A DNA stretch of 64,000 nt. Source: Geobacter sp. UBA698 (GTDB lineage: Bacteria > Desulfobacterota > Desulfuromonadia > Geobacterales > Pseudopelobacteraceae). The stretch covers positions 11,364-75,363 of the forward strand of contig DBMM01000003.1 of assembly GCA_002298925.1 (NCBI GenBank). Direction: 5' to 3'. This document shows positions 8,478 to 17,434 of this stretch, piece by piece (position 1 is the stretch's first letter; every line of letters begins with the position of its first letter). The notes under the pieces are model-generated. The model ran no database searches. It had not been told where the DNA came from and was given only the letters and a program-made list of their open reading frames with translations. The translations under genes were made by a program, and so were the position numbers.

Positions 8478-9692
8478 CTATCCGCCAACAGCCCCCGCCA
8501 GCTTGAAGATCGGCAGGTACATGGCAACAACCAGACCGCCGACCGTCGTACCGAGGAAGACCATCAGCATCGGTTCCATCATGGCTGTCATGGCTGAAAC
8601 AGCATCGTCAACCTCGTCATCATAAAAGTCGGCAATCTTGTTCAGCATGGCATCCATGGCGCCGGTGGCCTCGCCAACGGCAATCATCTGCACTACCATG
8701 GGGGGAAACACACCGCAGGCGGCCAGCGGCTCCGCCATGGTCTTTCCCTCCGAAATGGCTGTTCGCACACCGTAGATGGCTTCCTCAACGATCTTGTTGC
8801 CGGCCGTTTTGGCCACGATCTCAAGACCGTCCATGATCGGAACACCTGAACTGACCATGGTACCCAATGTCCTGGTGAACTTGGCGACCGCCACCTTTCT
8901 GATCAGGGGACCGGCAATCGGGGCTTTTAGCGCCATACGGTCGATATTCTTGCGACCGGCCGGAGTCGCGTAATATTTTTTGGTCAGCCAGCTGATGCCA
9001 TAACATGCGGCAATGATTACAATGATGTATTTTGAAAGAAAGTTGCTGAGTGCGATGACGATTTTAGTCGGAGCAGGCAGTTCTCCGCCGAAATCGGCAA
9101 ACATTTTGGCAAAGGTCGGGATAACGAAAACCAAAATGACGCCCACAACGATTATGGCAATCGACATGATCGTAATCGGATATACCATGGCGCCCTTGAT
9201 CTGCTTCTTGAGCTTCATGGATTTTTCAATATAAGCCGCCAGACGTTGCAGGATCGTGTCGAGAATACCGCCGATCTCGCCGGCGGCCACCAGGTTTACA
9301 AACAGCTGATCGAATGCCTTGGGGTGTTTGGATAAAGCATCGGCAAAGGTTGAACCGCTCTCAACACTTTCCTTGACCTTGAAAAGGATGTCCCTGAAGG
9401 TCTTGTTTTCCTGCTGACTGGAGAGGATCTCGAGACATTGGACCAGAGGCAGACCTGAATCTATCATGGTGGCAAACTGGCGCGTAAAAATGACCAGTTC
9501 CTTGGTTTCAACCTTGCCACCGCCGAACGAAGGCAGCTTGAAACTGACCCCCTTGGCCTGTTCTGAGATGGTGATATTTGAAAAACCAAACTTCTTAAGT
9601 TGGACTTCAACGTTATTGGCGCTAGCAGCCTCCATGACACCCTTTTGTATGCCGCCTGTCTTGGTGCGAGCTTCCCAGGAATACTTAGGCAT
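8478..9692 (-). CDS. pilC: Type IV pilus inner-membrane platform protein
   Basis: 404-residue polytopic membrane protein that anchors the PilB/PilT motors and is needed for pilus assembly. Seen: N-terminal MPKYSWEARTKTGGIQKGV, two tandem T2SF domains (FTRQFATMIDSGLPLVQCLEIL and FTRTLGTMVSSGVPIMDGLEIV) and three hydrophobic helices, the last near the C-terminus (MLMVFLGTTVGGLVVAMYLPIF). The repeat and length are characteristic. The ATG at 9692 is preferred to a TTG six bases upstream because the AGGAGA ribosome site is then correctly spaced. It sits between pilT (23 bases) and pilS (2 bases). Confidence 0.95.
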   Translation of the reverse strand: MPKYSWEARTKTGGIQKGVMEAASANNVEVQLKKFGFSNITISEQAKGVSFKLPSFGGGKVETKELVIFTRQFATMIDSGLPLVQCLEILSSQQENKTFRDILFKVKESVESGSTFADALSKHPKAFDQLFVNLVAAGEIGGILDTILQRLAAYIEKSMKLKKQIKGAMVYPITIMSIAIIVVGVILVFVIPTFAKMFADFGGELPAPTKIVIALSNFLSKYIIVIIAACYGISWLTKKYYATPAGRKNIDRMALKAPIAGPLIRKVAVAKFTRTLGTMVSSGVPIMDGLEIVAKTAGNKIVEEAIYGVRTAISEGKTMAEPLAACGVFPPMVVQMIAVGEATGAMDAMLNKIADFYDDEVDDAVSAMTAMMEPMLMVFLGTTVGGLVVAMYLPIFKLAGAVGG

Positions 9693-9715
9693 TACCAATT
9701 CTCCTTGGTCGAAAT

Positions 9716-10816
9716 TCAGCGGACCGGTGGACGCCGTTGCATCATGCCGGCCGCCGGGTTACTGATCATCTGTTTTAACTCTTCCGGATCAGGCGATCTT
9801 CCGATGGCGTCATCCAGTGATATCTGCCGCTTCTGGAACAGGTTGAATAACGATTGGTTCATGGTCTGCATGCCGAACTTATCCTGACCAACCTGCATCT
9901 GTGAGTAGATCTGATGGATCTTGTCCTCGCGGATCAGGTTGCGGATGGCGGGGTTTGGCACCATTATTTCCAGGGCCAGAGCTCTGCCCTTTGAGTTCAT
10001 CTTGGGTATCAGCATCTGGGACATGACCCCTTCCAACACAAAGGATAATTGTGCCCTGATCTGGGTCTGTTGATAGGGTGGAAAAACATCCACGACTCGG
10101 TTGATGGTCTGAACGCACGAGTTGGTATGCAGCGTTGCCAGACAGAGATGGCCGGTTTCGGACAGGGTCAGGGCCGCCTCGATGGTTTCAAGGTCGCGCA
10201 ACTCTCCGACCAGGACAACGTCTGGATCCTGACGAAGAACGTATTTAAGCGCGTTTTTAAACCCCTTGGTATCGGCGCCGACTTCTCGCTGATTAACCAG
10301 GCACCCTTTGTGGGGATGAAGATACTCGATGGGATCTTCTATGGTAACAATATGCTCGTGGCGATTCAAGTTGATGTAATCGATGATCGAGGCCAGGGTA
10401 GTTGATTTACCGCTGCCGGTGGGACCGGTAACCAGAATCAGTCCACGGGCCTTGGCCGCCAGATCAGGTACCACTGGCGGGAGGTTGAGCTCCTCAAAGG
10501 TAAGTATCTTGTAGGGAATAACGCGGAAAACTCCGGCCACCGCCCCGCGCTGGATGAAAATGTTACCTCTGAAGCGGGAAAGTCCTTTCACTCCGAAGGA
10601 AAGGTCCAGTTCATTCTCTTCCTCGAACTTATGCTTCTGGGCATCAGTCAGAACACTGTAACAGAGCTGTTTTGTCTCCACCTGGTTCATGGGGGGAAAA
10701 TCAAGCGGCATCAGCTTGCCATCAACACGGATCTGGGGTGGTGAATTAGTGGTTACATGCAGGTCCGAACCATTGGCTTCGACCAGAATTTTTAAAAGCT
10801 GATGCAGGTTCAGCAT
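9716..10816 (-). CDS. pilT: Pilus retraction ATPase
   Basis: 366-residue hexameric ATPase that powers pilus retraction (twitching). Seen: N-terminal PAS-like domain beginning MLNLHQLLKILVEANGSDLHV, Walker A GPTGSGKSTTLAS, the Asp box (IVTIEDPIEYLH), Walker B (DPDVVLVGELRD), His box (HLCLATLHTN) and the PilT signature AIRNLIREDKIHQIYSQMQ. AIRNLIRE separates PilT from assembly ATPases and PilU. It belongs to the pilB-T-C-S operon, 61 bases after pilB. The neighbourhood matches the Geobacter pil cluster, where several PilT paralogs usually exist, so this is one of possibly several. Confidence 0.96.
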   Translation of the reverse strand: MLNLHQLLKILVEANGSDLHVTTNSPPQIRVDGKLMPLDFPPMNQVETKQLCYSVLTDAQKHKFEEENELDLSFGVKGLSRFRGNIFIQRGAVAGVFRVIPYKILTFEELNLPPVVPDLAAKARGLILVTGPTGSGKSTTLASIIDYINLNRHEHIVTIEDPIEYLHPHKGCLVNQREVGADTKGFKNALKYVLRQDPDVVLVGELRDLETIEAALTLSETGHLCLATLHTNSCVQTINRVVDVFPPYQQTQIRAQLSFVLEGVMSQMLIPKMNSKGRALALEIMVPNPAIRNLIREDKIHQIYSQMQVGQDKFGMQTMNQSLFNLFQKRQISLDDAIGRSPDPEELKQMISNPAAGMMQRRPPVR

Positions 10817-10877
10817 AAGTCAGTACCTTCCTTGTTTCAACAGATTAAGGATCATCAGGCAGCCAGTCTGTTGACTG

Positions 10878-12584
10878 TTAATCGTCAGCGATAGTTACAC
10901 GCAGAACTTCTTCCAGGGACGTAACACCCTCTTTCAGTTTGGTGAGGCCGGACTGCCGCATGGTCTTGATGCCCAGACGCATGGTTTCACGTTTGATCTC
11001 GGCCGTATTGGCACCGTTCAGGATCAGTTCCTTGATCTCCTCCAGCATGGGCATAACCTGGTAGAAACCTACCCGTCCCTTGTAGCCGGTATTGTTACAG
11101 ACCGGGCACCCTTTGCCCTTCATGCAGACATATCCATGGGCCTCATCAGCGGGTACGCCTGCGTCGATTAAGGCTTGAACCGGAATTTCCTCGGGTTCCT
11201 TGCATTCGGAGCAAACCCGGCGGGCAAGACGCTGGGCAGTGATCAGGTTGACCGCAGACGCAACCAGAAAGGGCTCTATGCCCATGTTCAACAGACGGTT
11301 GATAGTGGCGGGGGCATCGTTGGTATGCAGGGTCGAAAGCACCATATGCCCTGTCAAGGCGGCTTTGACGGCAATTTCAGCGGTCTCGAAGTCACGGATC
11401 TCACCGATCATGATGATATCAGGGTCCTGACGTAAAAATGAGCGCAATGCTGCAGCAAAGTTGAGGCCGATATCCTCGTGCATCTGCACTTGATTGATCC
11501 CGGCAAAATTGAACTCAACCGGATCTTCGGCGGTGGAGATGTTTTCAGATACCTTGTTGAGCTCTGCCAGTGCCGAGTACAATGAAACCGTCTTGCCGCT
11601 GCCGGTGGGACCGGTTACTAGCACCATACCGAACGGCTTGTGAATCTCCTGCATAAAGTGTTTGAGAGCCTCGGGCTCATATCCCAGTTTGGTCAGGTCA
11701 GTCTGCAGGTTGCTCTTGTCCAGAAGACGAAGACAGATCTTTTCGCCAAACAGCGTCGGCAGGACCGAAACACGGAAGTCCATATCCTTGCCGCCGCCCA
11801 GCTTGATTTTGATGCGGCCGTCCTGCGGCAGACGCCGTTCGGCGATGTCAAGTTCGGCCATGATCTTGATACGCGAGGTAATAGCGTTTTTAAGCTTCAA
11901 GGGCGGCTTCATCATTTCGTAAAGAATGCCGTCAATGCGGTAACGAACCCTGAACAGCTTTTCATAGGGTTCAATATGGATATCGCTGGCCTTTTTCTTG
12001 ATGGCGTCCTGCAGAATGGCATTGACCATTTTGACAACCGGAGCGTCTTCGGTGGCACGCTCAAGTGAATTGACATCCACCTGCTCCTCGTCGCCAACCA
12101 CTTCCATGTCCACCACATCCAGGTCGCTCATGACATCGGCCAGAGAAGCCGACTGGTCGTAATGTTTATCGATGGTGGCCTTGATATCACTTTCAGAAGC
12201 AACCACCATCTCGACATTATAGCCGGTCATAAACTTGATGTCTTCGATGGCAAAGAGATTGGAAGGATCGCTGACAGCTACAATCAGTGTTGATCCGGCC
12301 CGGTTCACCGGTACAACCTGATATTTTTGGACTACATCGGAATTGATGATCTTGATGACAGCCGGATCTATGTCATAATCGGCAAGATTTACGGTGGGAA
12401 CACCATACTGTTTTGAGAGGAATGAGGTCAGTTCGTGATTGCTGACGATGTTGTTCTTAACAAGGATGGTGCCGAGACGCAACTGACCACCGGAGAGTTT
12501 CTGTTCATCGAGCGCCACTGAAAGTTGTTCTCTGGTAATCAGATTGTTTTTTACCAGTATTTCTCCCAGCCTGCTTGACTGCAT
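10878..12584 (-). CDS. pilB: Type IV pilus assembly ATPase
   Basis: 568-residue hexameric ATPase that drives pilus extension. Seen: an N-terminal T2SSE_N domain (GEILVKNNLITREQLSVAL), then KASDIHIEPYEKLFRVRYRIDG, Walker A GPTGSGKTVSLYSAL, Walker B DPDIIMIGEIRDFETAEIA, and a zinc-binding tetracysteine loop (CSEC and, about 40 residues later, CPVC). The ATG at 12584 is chosen because AGGGG sits about 7 bases upstream and the family start is MQSSRLGEIL; the frame stays open to 12641. It lies 69 bases after aroE on the same strand. In Geobacter, PilB-dependent pili or filaments are tied to extracellular electron transfer, which fits the multiheme cytochrome elsewhere in the window. Confidence 0.95.
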   Translation of the reverse strand: MQSSRLGEILVKNNLITREQLSVALDEQKLSGGQLRLGTILVKNNIVSNHELTSFLSKQYGVPTVNLADYDIDPAVIKIINSDVVQKYQVVPVNRAGSTLIVAVSDPSNLFAIEDIKFMTGYNVEMVVASESDIKATIDKHYDQSASLADVMSDLDVVDMEVVGDEEQVDVNSLERATEDAPVVKMVNAILQDAIKKKASDIHIEPYEKLFRVRYRIDGILYEMMKPPLKLKNAITSRIKIMAELDIAERRLPQDGRIKIKLGGGKDMDFRVSVLPTLFGEKICLRLLDKSNLQTDLTKLGYEPEALKHFMQEIHKPFGMVLVTGPTGSGKTVSLYSALAELNKVSENISTAEDPVEFNFAGINQVQMHEDIGLNFAAALRSFLRQDPDIIMIGEIRDFETAEIAVKAALTGHMVLSTLHTNDAPATINRLLNMGIEPFLVASAVNLITAQRLARRVCSECKEPEEIPVQALIDAGVPADEAHGYVCMKGKGCPVCNNTGYKGRVGFYQVMPMLEEIKELILNGANTAEIKRETMRLGIKTMRQSGLTKLKEGVTSLEEVLRVTIADD

Positions 12585-12653
12585 ATTTACCCCTGAAATT
12601 GAGTTGATCTGGATACTATGCGGATTGACAAAGGATGTCAAGATCTGTGGTCA

Positions 12654-13517
12654 CTACGCAAAATGACTGGATACAACACTCCGCATAACTCCCAGCGGTG
12701 GCCGCATGCCGGTCCAGATTTTGAAGGCCAACTCCGCCTGCCCCACCAGCATACCCAGGCCGTTGGCCCAAGGCAGGCCCCGGTTGGCGGCATCCCGCAG
12801 CAACGGTGTCAGCGGAGGGGAGTAAACCATGTCATAGACCTTTGTCCCACCGGCAACATCTCCCAGATCCACAAAGGGAATCTGCTCCCGTTGCATGCCA
12901 AGCGAGGTCGTGTTGAGCAACAAGGCCGCATCACCCAGATATGGCTTCAGTTCCTCTGCTGACGCCACCACAGCTATTTCCGTGCCCGCATATCTGTTGC
13001 CCATGAAAGCTGCAAGTTCATGTGCCCGGGCATAGCTGCGGTTAACAATTACGATCCGGGCGGCACCGGCACGGCAAAAAGAAGCCAGAGCTCCCCGGGC
13101 CGCCCCGCCCGCGCCGACCATAATGATCGCAGTCCCCTGCGGGGAAAAGCCGAGATCAGCTTCCAGGGACGTGAGCAGACCCTCACCATCCGTGTTATAG
13201 CCGATCAGGCGGCCGTCAATATTATGGACGGTATTCACCGCGCCGGCTGCCTGCGCGCTCTCATCGAGGGCATCCAGACAGGGGATGATCATTGATTTGT
13301 GGGGGATGGTAACATTGAATCCCCTCACCCCCAGGGCTCGCAATCCGGCCACGGCAGCAGTCAGCCGCTCGGGATGCACATCAAAGGGGACATAGACGTA
13401 ATCCAGACTGCAGACCTTGAGCGCGGCATTATGCATGGCAGGCGACAGGGAATGCCCCACCGGATGACCGATTATACCAAGGATACCGGTTCTTCCGTTG
13501 ATACCCGGCACCGGCAT
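12654..13517 (-). CDS. aroE: Shikimate dehydrogenase (NADP+)
   Basis: 287-residue enzyme reducing 3-dehydroshikimate to shikimate in the aromatic amino acid pathway. Seen: GIIGHPVGHSLSPAMHNAAL (substrate-binding SLSP), GFNVTIPHK with the catalytic Lys, NTDGEG, and the Rossmann loop VGAGGAARGALASF followed by IVNRS, and a C-terminal QAELAFKIWTG. The start is either the ATG at 13517, which shares one base with the upstream stop, or the GTG immediately before it; both place the gene in translational coupling with the DUF2723 gene. aroE next to pilB is a familiar Geobacter arrangement. Confidence 0.95.
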   Translation of the reverse strand: MPVPGINGRTGILGIIGHPVGHSLSPAMHNAALKVCSLDYVYVPFDVHPERLTAAVAGLRALGVRGFNVTIPHKSMIIPCLDALDESAQAAGAVNTVHNIDGRLIGYNTDGEGLLTSLEADLGFSPQGTAIIMVGAGGAARGALASFCRAGAARIVIVNRSYARAHELAAFMGNRYAGTEIAVVASAEELKPYLGDAALLLNTTSLGMQREQIPFVDLGDVAGGTKVYDMVYSPPLTPLLRDAANRGLPWANGLGMLVGQAELAFKIWTGMRPPLGVMRSVVSSHFA

Positions 13518-15403
13518 CACCTCACCCCGCCGTAACGCATCAGCACTTGCTGCACCGAAGGCTTCATTTCCGGGGCGATCCGCTCAGTCTTGTCCAGCAT
13601 GGCCAGTCCGTCCCGCATCCGGCCGACACTCATCAAAAACTCGCCAGCCTCCAGATAGCTGTTGGCATAAATCATAATGGCTTTGCCGGTATCCAGATCA
13701 AGAAAGGATATTTTTTCAAGGATGCCACGATTGTTATAGTTCTCCCAGACGGAGATATCCGGCAAACCGCCCGGTTCGTTGATACGCCGCATGCGGTAGA
13801 CGATGCCGTTCTGGACCGGCATATAATCGCTGAAATTGACAGAATAGCGGGTGGAAAAATCGATGTAGGTCGGCCGCTGACCGAAGATTTCCGTTACGGC
13901 AATCCGCAGGCTGTCTTCCGGGCCCAATGACTGACTGTCATAGTTGTGGAGATTGCTGTCCCGGAAGAGCCGCGGCATGGAGTTCAGGTACCATTCAAAC
14001 ACGATATGAGGAGTGTGGGGCAGGTCAACATCCTCGCGCATGCGCTCCACCCCCTGCAGGTACCAGAGCGGAAAAGCACCGCTGTCTCCCCAGGTGAACA
14101 TGACTGCGTTCTGGGGCAGCGACCTCAGGGAATTGGTGGCGTAATCATAGGCAATGTAATTGTTGTGCTGATCGTTTTCATAGTAGTTCGTGGCACACAA
14201 CGTGACAGGCAGCGAGAAAAACATGATGAAGATCAGTCCGTAGACGGGAGCGCCCAACTTCTCAGGTAGAGTGGCTCTGTTTACCGCAAAAGACAGCAGA
14301 TGGAACAGGCCGACGCCGATCAGAACGGCACTCAGCAGATACACTGGGGTAAAAAACTCCTCAGTCAGGAAGATCAGGTCCGGCAATGTATTTAAATACC
14401 CGACTATCACCAGCAGAAACACTGCCACGGCCGCCAGACAGGCCACAACAACATGACGCTGCCGGCGCCAGAGGCAGACCAAAGCCCAGACAGCCAGCAC
14501 CACTCCCAGCCAGGTGAATTCATGGGGTACATTAAAAGCCTTGATCTGGGCCCAGAGCAGGGAGGCATCCCGTCCATGGGGCTCGGCCGGATATCCCTTA
14601 CGCAGGAAATGCCAGAGAAACTGGGTCGCTGATTTGGGGTCACCCCAGTTTAAAAGCGGATTACGGGTAGCCCGCAACGGCAGGTAAAGATGCACCGAGA
14701 AGCCAAGCAGGGCAAAGGCAGTTGCCAGTATGAGTTCTTTGATACGGAAAATCATGCGCCAGTCAGCCATGACAATCAGCAGAAACCAGGCCGGCAGCAG
14801 CAGCACCACCGTCTGGTGTGCCGCCATGGCCATGCCGGCCAGGAAGGTACAGACATAAACATAGGCGGGGCAAACATCGCCCTGCTTGTAAAGATCGCGC
14901 CACTTTAAAAGCAGGTAAAATATGACCGCCGTGATGAAAGCCAGCAAGGGGTAGGGCTTATCGTGATTGGACTGCAGCCAGAGACGGGGCGTGACTGAAA
15001 ATGCGCAGGCTGCGGCCAGGCCAGCCAGTTTCACGACAAAGGAAGAAAAACGTTCATTGTTCATCAATAGTTCATCCCTGAGCAGATACAGCACCAGAAA
15101 GTACACCCCCAGACAGGCCAGTGATGAAGAAAAAGCTGTTGCGACGTTTACCCGAAAAGCCAGGTTCCCCAGCGGCAACCAGGTAAACGGCTTGGCATAC
15201 ATGATGAACAGCGGGTAGCCGGGCGAATGGGCCGAACCGAGCGAAGCGGTGGCTGTCAGAAATTCACCGCTGTCGAAAAACGTAACCGAGGGGGCCAGGG
15301 TTGCCATGTAAACCGCGAATGGGATGACCACAGCAAGAATTGCGAACGGGTCCAGACGACTGCTGAACAACAGCGGAGCGAACCTGGGTAAAACCTTCAT
15401 CAT
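13517..15403 (-). CDS. DUF2723 family polytopic membrane protein, probable glycosyltransferase
   Basis: 628 residues with about eleven hydrophobic segments in the first two thirds and a C-terminal soluble region. Seen: the DUF2723 signature at the N-terminus, with APSVTFFDSGEFLTATASLG and HSPGYPLF; the acidic DSGE on the first extracytoplasmic loop resembles the catalytic loop of GT-C type transferases. Family knowledge: the eukaryotic DUF2723 protein TMEM260 is a protein O-mannosyltransferase. A role in glycan transfer onto surface proteins or lipids is therefore plausible here but not shown. It overlaps the upstream flippase-like gene by 4 bases and aroE by at least 1 base, so it is tightly coupled between a polyprenyl/lipid membrane protein and the pil genes. 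Confidence 0.85.
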   Translation of the reverse strand: MMKVLPRFAPLLFSSRLDPFAILAVVIPFAVYMATLAPSVTFFDSGEFLTATASLGSAHSPGYPLFIMYAKPFTWLPLGNLAFRVNVATAFSSSLACLGVYFLVLYLLRDELLMNNERFSSFVVKLAGLAAACAFSVTPRLWLQSNHDKPYPLLAFITAVIFYLLLKWRDLYKQGDVCPAYVYVCTFLAGMAMAAHQTVVLLLPAWFLLIVMADWRMIFRIKELILATAFALLGFSVHLYLPLRATRNPLLNWGDPKSATQFLWHFLRKGYPAEPHGRDASLLWAQIKAFNVPHEFTWLGVVLAVWALVCLWRRQRHVVVACLAAVAVFLLVIVGYLNTLPDLIFLTEEFFTPVYLLSAVLIGVGLFHLLSFAVNRATLPEKLGAPVYGLIFIMFFSLPVTLCATNYYENDQHNNYIAYDYATNSLRSLPQNAVMFTWGDSGAFPLWYLQGVERMREDVDLPHTPHIVFEWYLNSMPRLFRDSNLHNYDSQSLGPEDSLRIAVTEIFGQRPTYIDFSTRYSVNFSDYMPVQNGIVYRMRRINEPGGLPDISVWENYNNRGILEKISFLDLDTGKAIMIYANSYLEAGEFLMSVGRMRDGLAMLDKTERIAPEMKPSVQQVLMRYGGVR

Positions 15404-16410
15404 TTAGCACCACCTGCCTTTCTGACGGCACTGAGCGAGATATTGCCTCGCCAGAGATGATAGAACCCGGCCGCAATCACCGGAAAAAACGAGACACCAT
15501 GCATGACAAGGGCAATGCTGACCGCGGTAGATTCACCGACACCGAAGATGGAAAGCCCCTTGAAGCAGGCATAGTGATAGGTACCGATGAAACCGGGCGA
15601 GGCCGGCACCATCACGGCAAACACCAGCAATACCAGAATGAACATTGAAGCGGTAATGGGAAGTCGAACGTCAAACCCTCTCAGCACCAAATCTACTGAA
15701 ACAACGCAGCAGACCCAGATCATCAGCGATGAAAACAGCAATGCAAAAACATGCACTCCACGGGCAGACAGCCGGATGCCGGCAATAAAGGAACCAAGCA
15801 ACGGAATCACCTTCCCGGACAGATTTTCAGGAAACGGTTTCAACAACAACCGGACGAACGACAGTGTCTTTACAGTCCGCCTCTTCAAGAGGAACAGAAA
15901 AAACATCACAACGCAGTACAGCATAAAGGTAATTATGCCGCCAGCCCTGAGTGCCGTCCCGGCTTCGGCCATTTCGTGCGGCAGTTGCAGGCTAAACAGG
16001 GTGGCCAGCAGGATCAGGATAACCGTGAAACCATCAAACAACCGATCGATTACCAGCGAGGCAAAAACCGTCGGCGTTTCCATCCCTTCACGTTGGGCAA
16101 GCACATAAGCCCGCACAAACTCCCCCAGACGTGCCGGCAGTACGTTGTTGGCCATGTAACCGATCACGGTAGCCGGATAAAGGGTTGTCAGCGGGATTGG
16201 TTTTTCAGGTATCAGCAGATAGTGCCAGCGAACCGCGCGCAGGAAATAACTGCTGAAGGTTACGCCCACCGCTGCAATTATAAAGCGGAAATCCACCATA
16301 CGGAGTGCCGACGCCAGCTGCTGGAAATCGATCTTCCTGAAGAGCAGGAACATAAATAATGCACTGACACCGATCCCCAGCCAGAATTTGATGTCGGGGC
16401 CATTCTTCAA
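15400..16410 (-). CDS. Lysylphosphatidylglycerol synthase TM-region/UPF0104 family flippase-like protein
   Basis: 336-residue polytopic protein, about eight helices, with the family motifs LRAVRWHYLL near residue 60, NNVLPARLGEFVRAYVLAQREG (residues about 95-115) and a C-terminal VPASPGFIGTYHYA. These are typical of the AglD/MprF-transmembrane family (UPF0104), whose members are linked to lipid flipping or glycan-lipid processing. It overlaps ribF by 4 bases and the DUF2723 gene by 4 bases, so the three are one translational unit. Paired with a DUF2723 transferase it suggests a small surface-glycosylation module (inference). Confidence 0.85.
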   Translation of the reverse strand: MKNGPDIKFWLGIGVSALFMFLLFRKIDFQQLASALRMVDFRFIIAAVGVTFSSYFLRAVRWHYLLIPEKPIPLTTLYPATVIGYMANNVLPARLGEFVRAYVLAQREGMETPTVFASLVIDRLFDGFTVILILLATLFSLQLPHEMAEAGTALRAGGIITFMLYCVVMFFLFLLKRRTVKTLSFVRLLLKPFPENLSGKVIPLLGSFIAGIRLSARGVHVFALLFSSLMIWVCCVVSVDLVLRGFDVRLPITASMFILVLLVFAVMVPASPGFIGTYHYACFKGLSIFGVGESTAVSIALVMHGVSFFPVIAAGFYHLWRGNISLSAVRKAGGAK

Positions 16411-17387
16411 GCTGCATCTCTGCTGTTCGGATCCCGTAAAAGAGGCTTAACCAGCTTGCGGCTGGCGGCATTCAGAATTGTCCTGGAAGCGGCTACATCC
16501 AGGTTGATGGCCTCGATCAGGGCGCCGATATCGGAGAATTTTTTCACGTCACGCAGGCGCTGCACAAAACAGAGTGAAAGTTCGCGATCATAAAGGCTGC
16601 CGGAAAAATCAAGTAGAAACACCTCGATTGTGCGCTCCTTGCCGTCAAAAGTCGGATTTGTGCCGATGTTGCAGGCACCCTGATACTGTCCACCATCCAT
16701 GGCCACCACCACGGCATAAACCCCATCCGGCGGCACCAGTTCGTTGCGGGGAACGATGTTGGCGGTGGGAAAACCCAGTTTTTGTCCAATCTCGCGGCCA
16801 TGCACAACCTGACCGGAAACCACATGCCAGCGCCCTAGCACCTGGCAGGCGCCGGACATATCTCCGGCAGCGATCAGGCGACGGGCCAGGCTGCTGCTGA
16901 AAATGTCGGCACCCTCTCCCACCGGCTGCAGATCTTCCAGGGTAAAACCGCACTCGGCTCCCAGGCGGGACAGGGTGGCATAATTGCCTTCCCGGTTCCG
17001 GCCGAAAGCGTAGTCATGCCCGATAATGATATGGTGCATGCCTAGCGAATGACAGAGTATCTCGTGGACGAAATCGACAGCGGAAAGCTGTGCAAACTGT
17101 CGGGTAAACTCGATTACCGCCAGATTATCGACACCAGCCGCGGCAATCAGGGAAACCTTCTGGTCGAAGGTGGTTATCCTGGGAGGTGCCAGTTCCGGGG
17201 CCAACACCGCCAGGGGGTGTGGCTCGAACGTCACTACCACCGAAGGGAGGCCGAGCCGCTTGGCAGTCAGGGTAAGATGACGGAATATTTCGGCGTGACC
17301 GCGATGGACACCATCGAAGTTTCCGATAGTTACAACCGATCCCTCAAAGTTTTTCTTGAATATTTCCGAACCTGTCAGTATGCGCAT
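16407..17387 (-). CDS. ribF: Bifunctional riboflavin kinase/FAD synthetase
   Basis: 326-residue enzyme making FMN and then FAD from riboflavin. Seen: N-terminal adenylyltransferase domain with VVTIGNFDGVHRGHAEIFRHL (GNFDGVHxGH), VVTFEPHP, IIIGHDYAFGRNREGN and SSSLARRLIAAGDM; then the kinase domain with GREIGQKLGFPTANI (GxxxGFPTAN), PPDGVYAVVV, ACNIGTNPTF and EVFLLDF. Length and domain order are standard. It follows recG after 47 bases and overlaps the next gene, so it is the head of, or an early gene in, the recG-to-ATPase run. Confidence 0.96.
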   Translation of the reverse strand: MRILTGSEIFKKNFEGSVVTIGNFDGVHRGHAEIFRHLTLTAKRLGLPSVVVTFEPHPLAVLAPELAPPRITTFDQKVSLIAAAGVDNLAVIEFTRQFAQLSAVDFVHEILCHSLGMHHIIIGHDYAFGRNREGNYATLSRLGAECGFTLEDLQPVGEGADIFSSSLARRLIAAGDMSGACQVLGRWHVVSGQVVHGREIGQKLGFPTANIVPRNELVPPDGVYAVVVAMDGGQYQGACNIGTNPTFDGKERTIEVFLLDFSGSLYDRELSLCFVQRLRDVKKFSDIGALIEAINLDVAASRTILNAASRKLVKPLLRDPNSRDAA

Positions 17388-17434
17388 AAGCCGATCGTAG
17401 TCAATTTAATGTAATAACAATAAAATCAGGCAAC

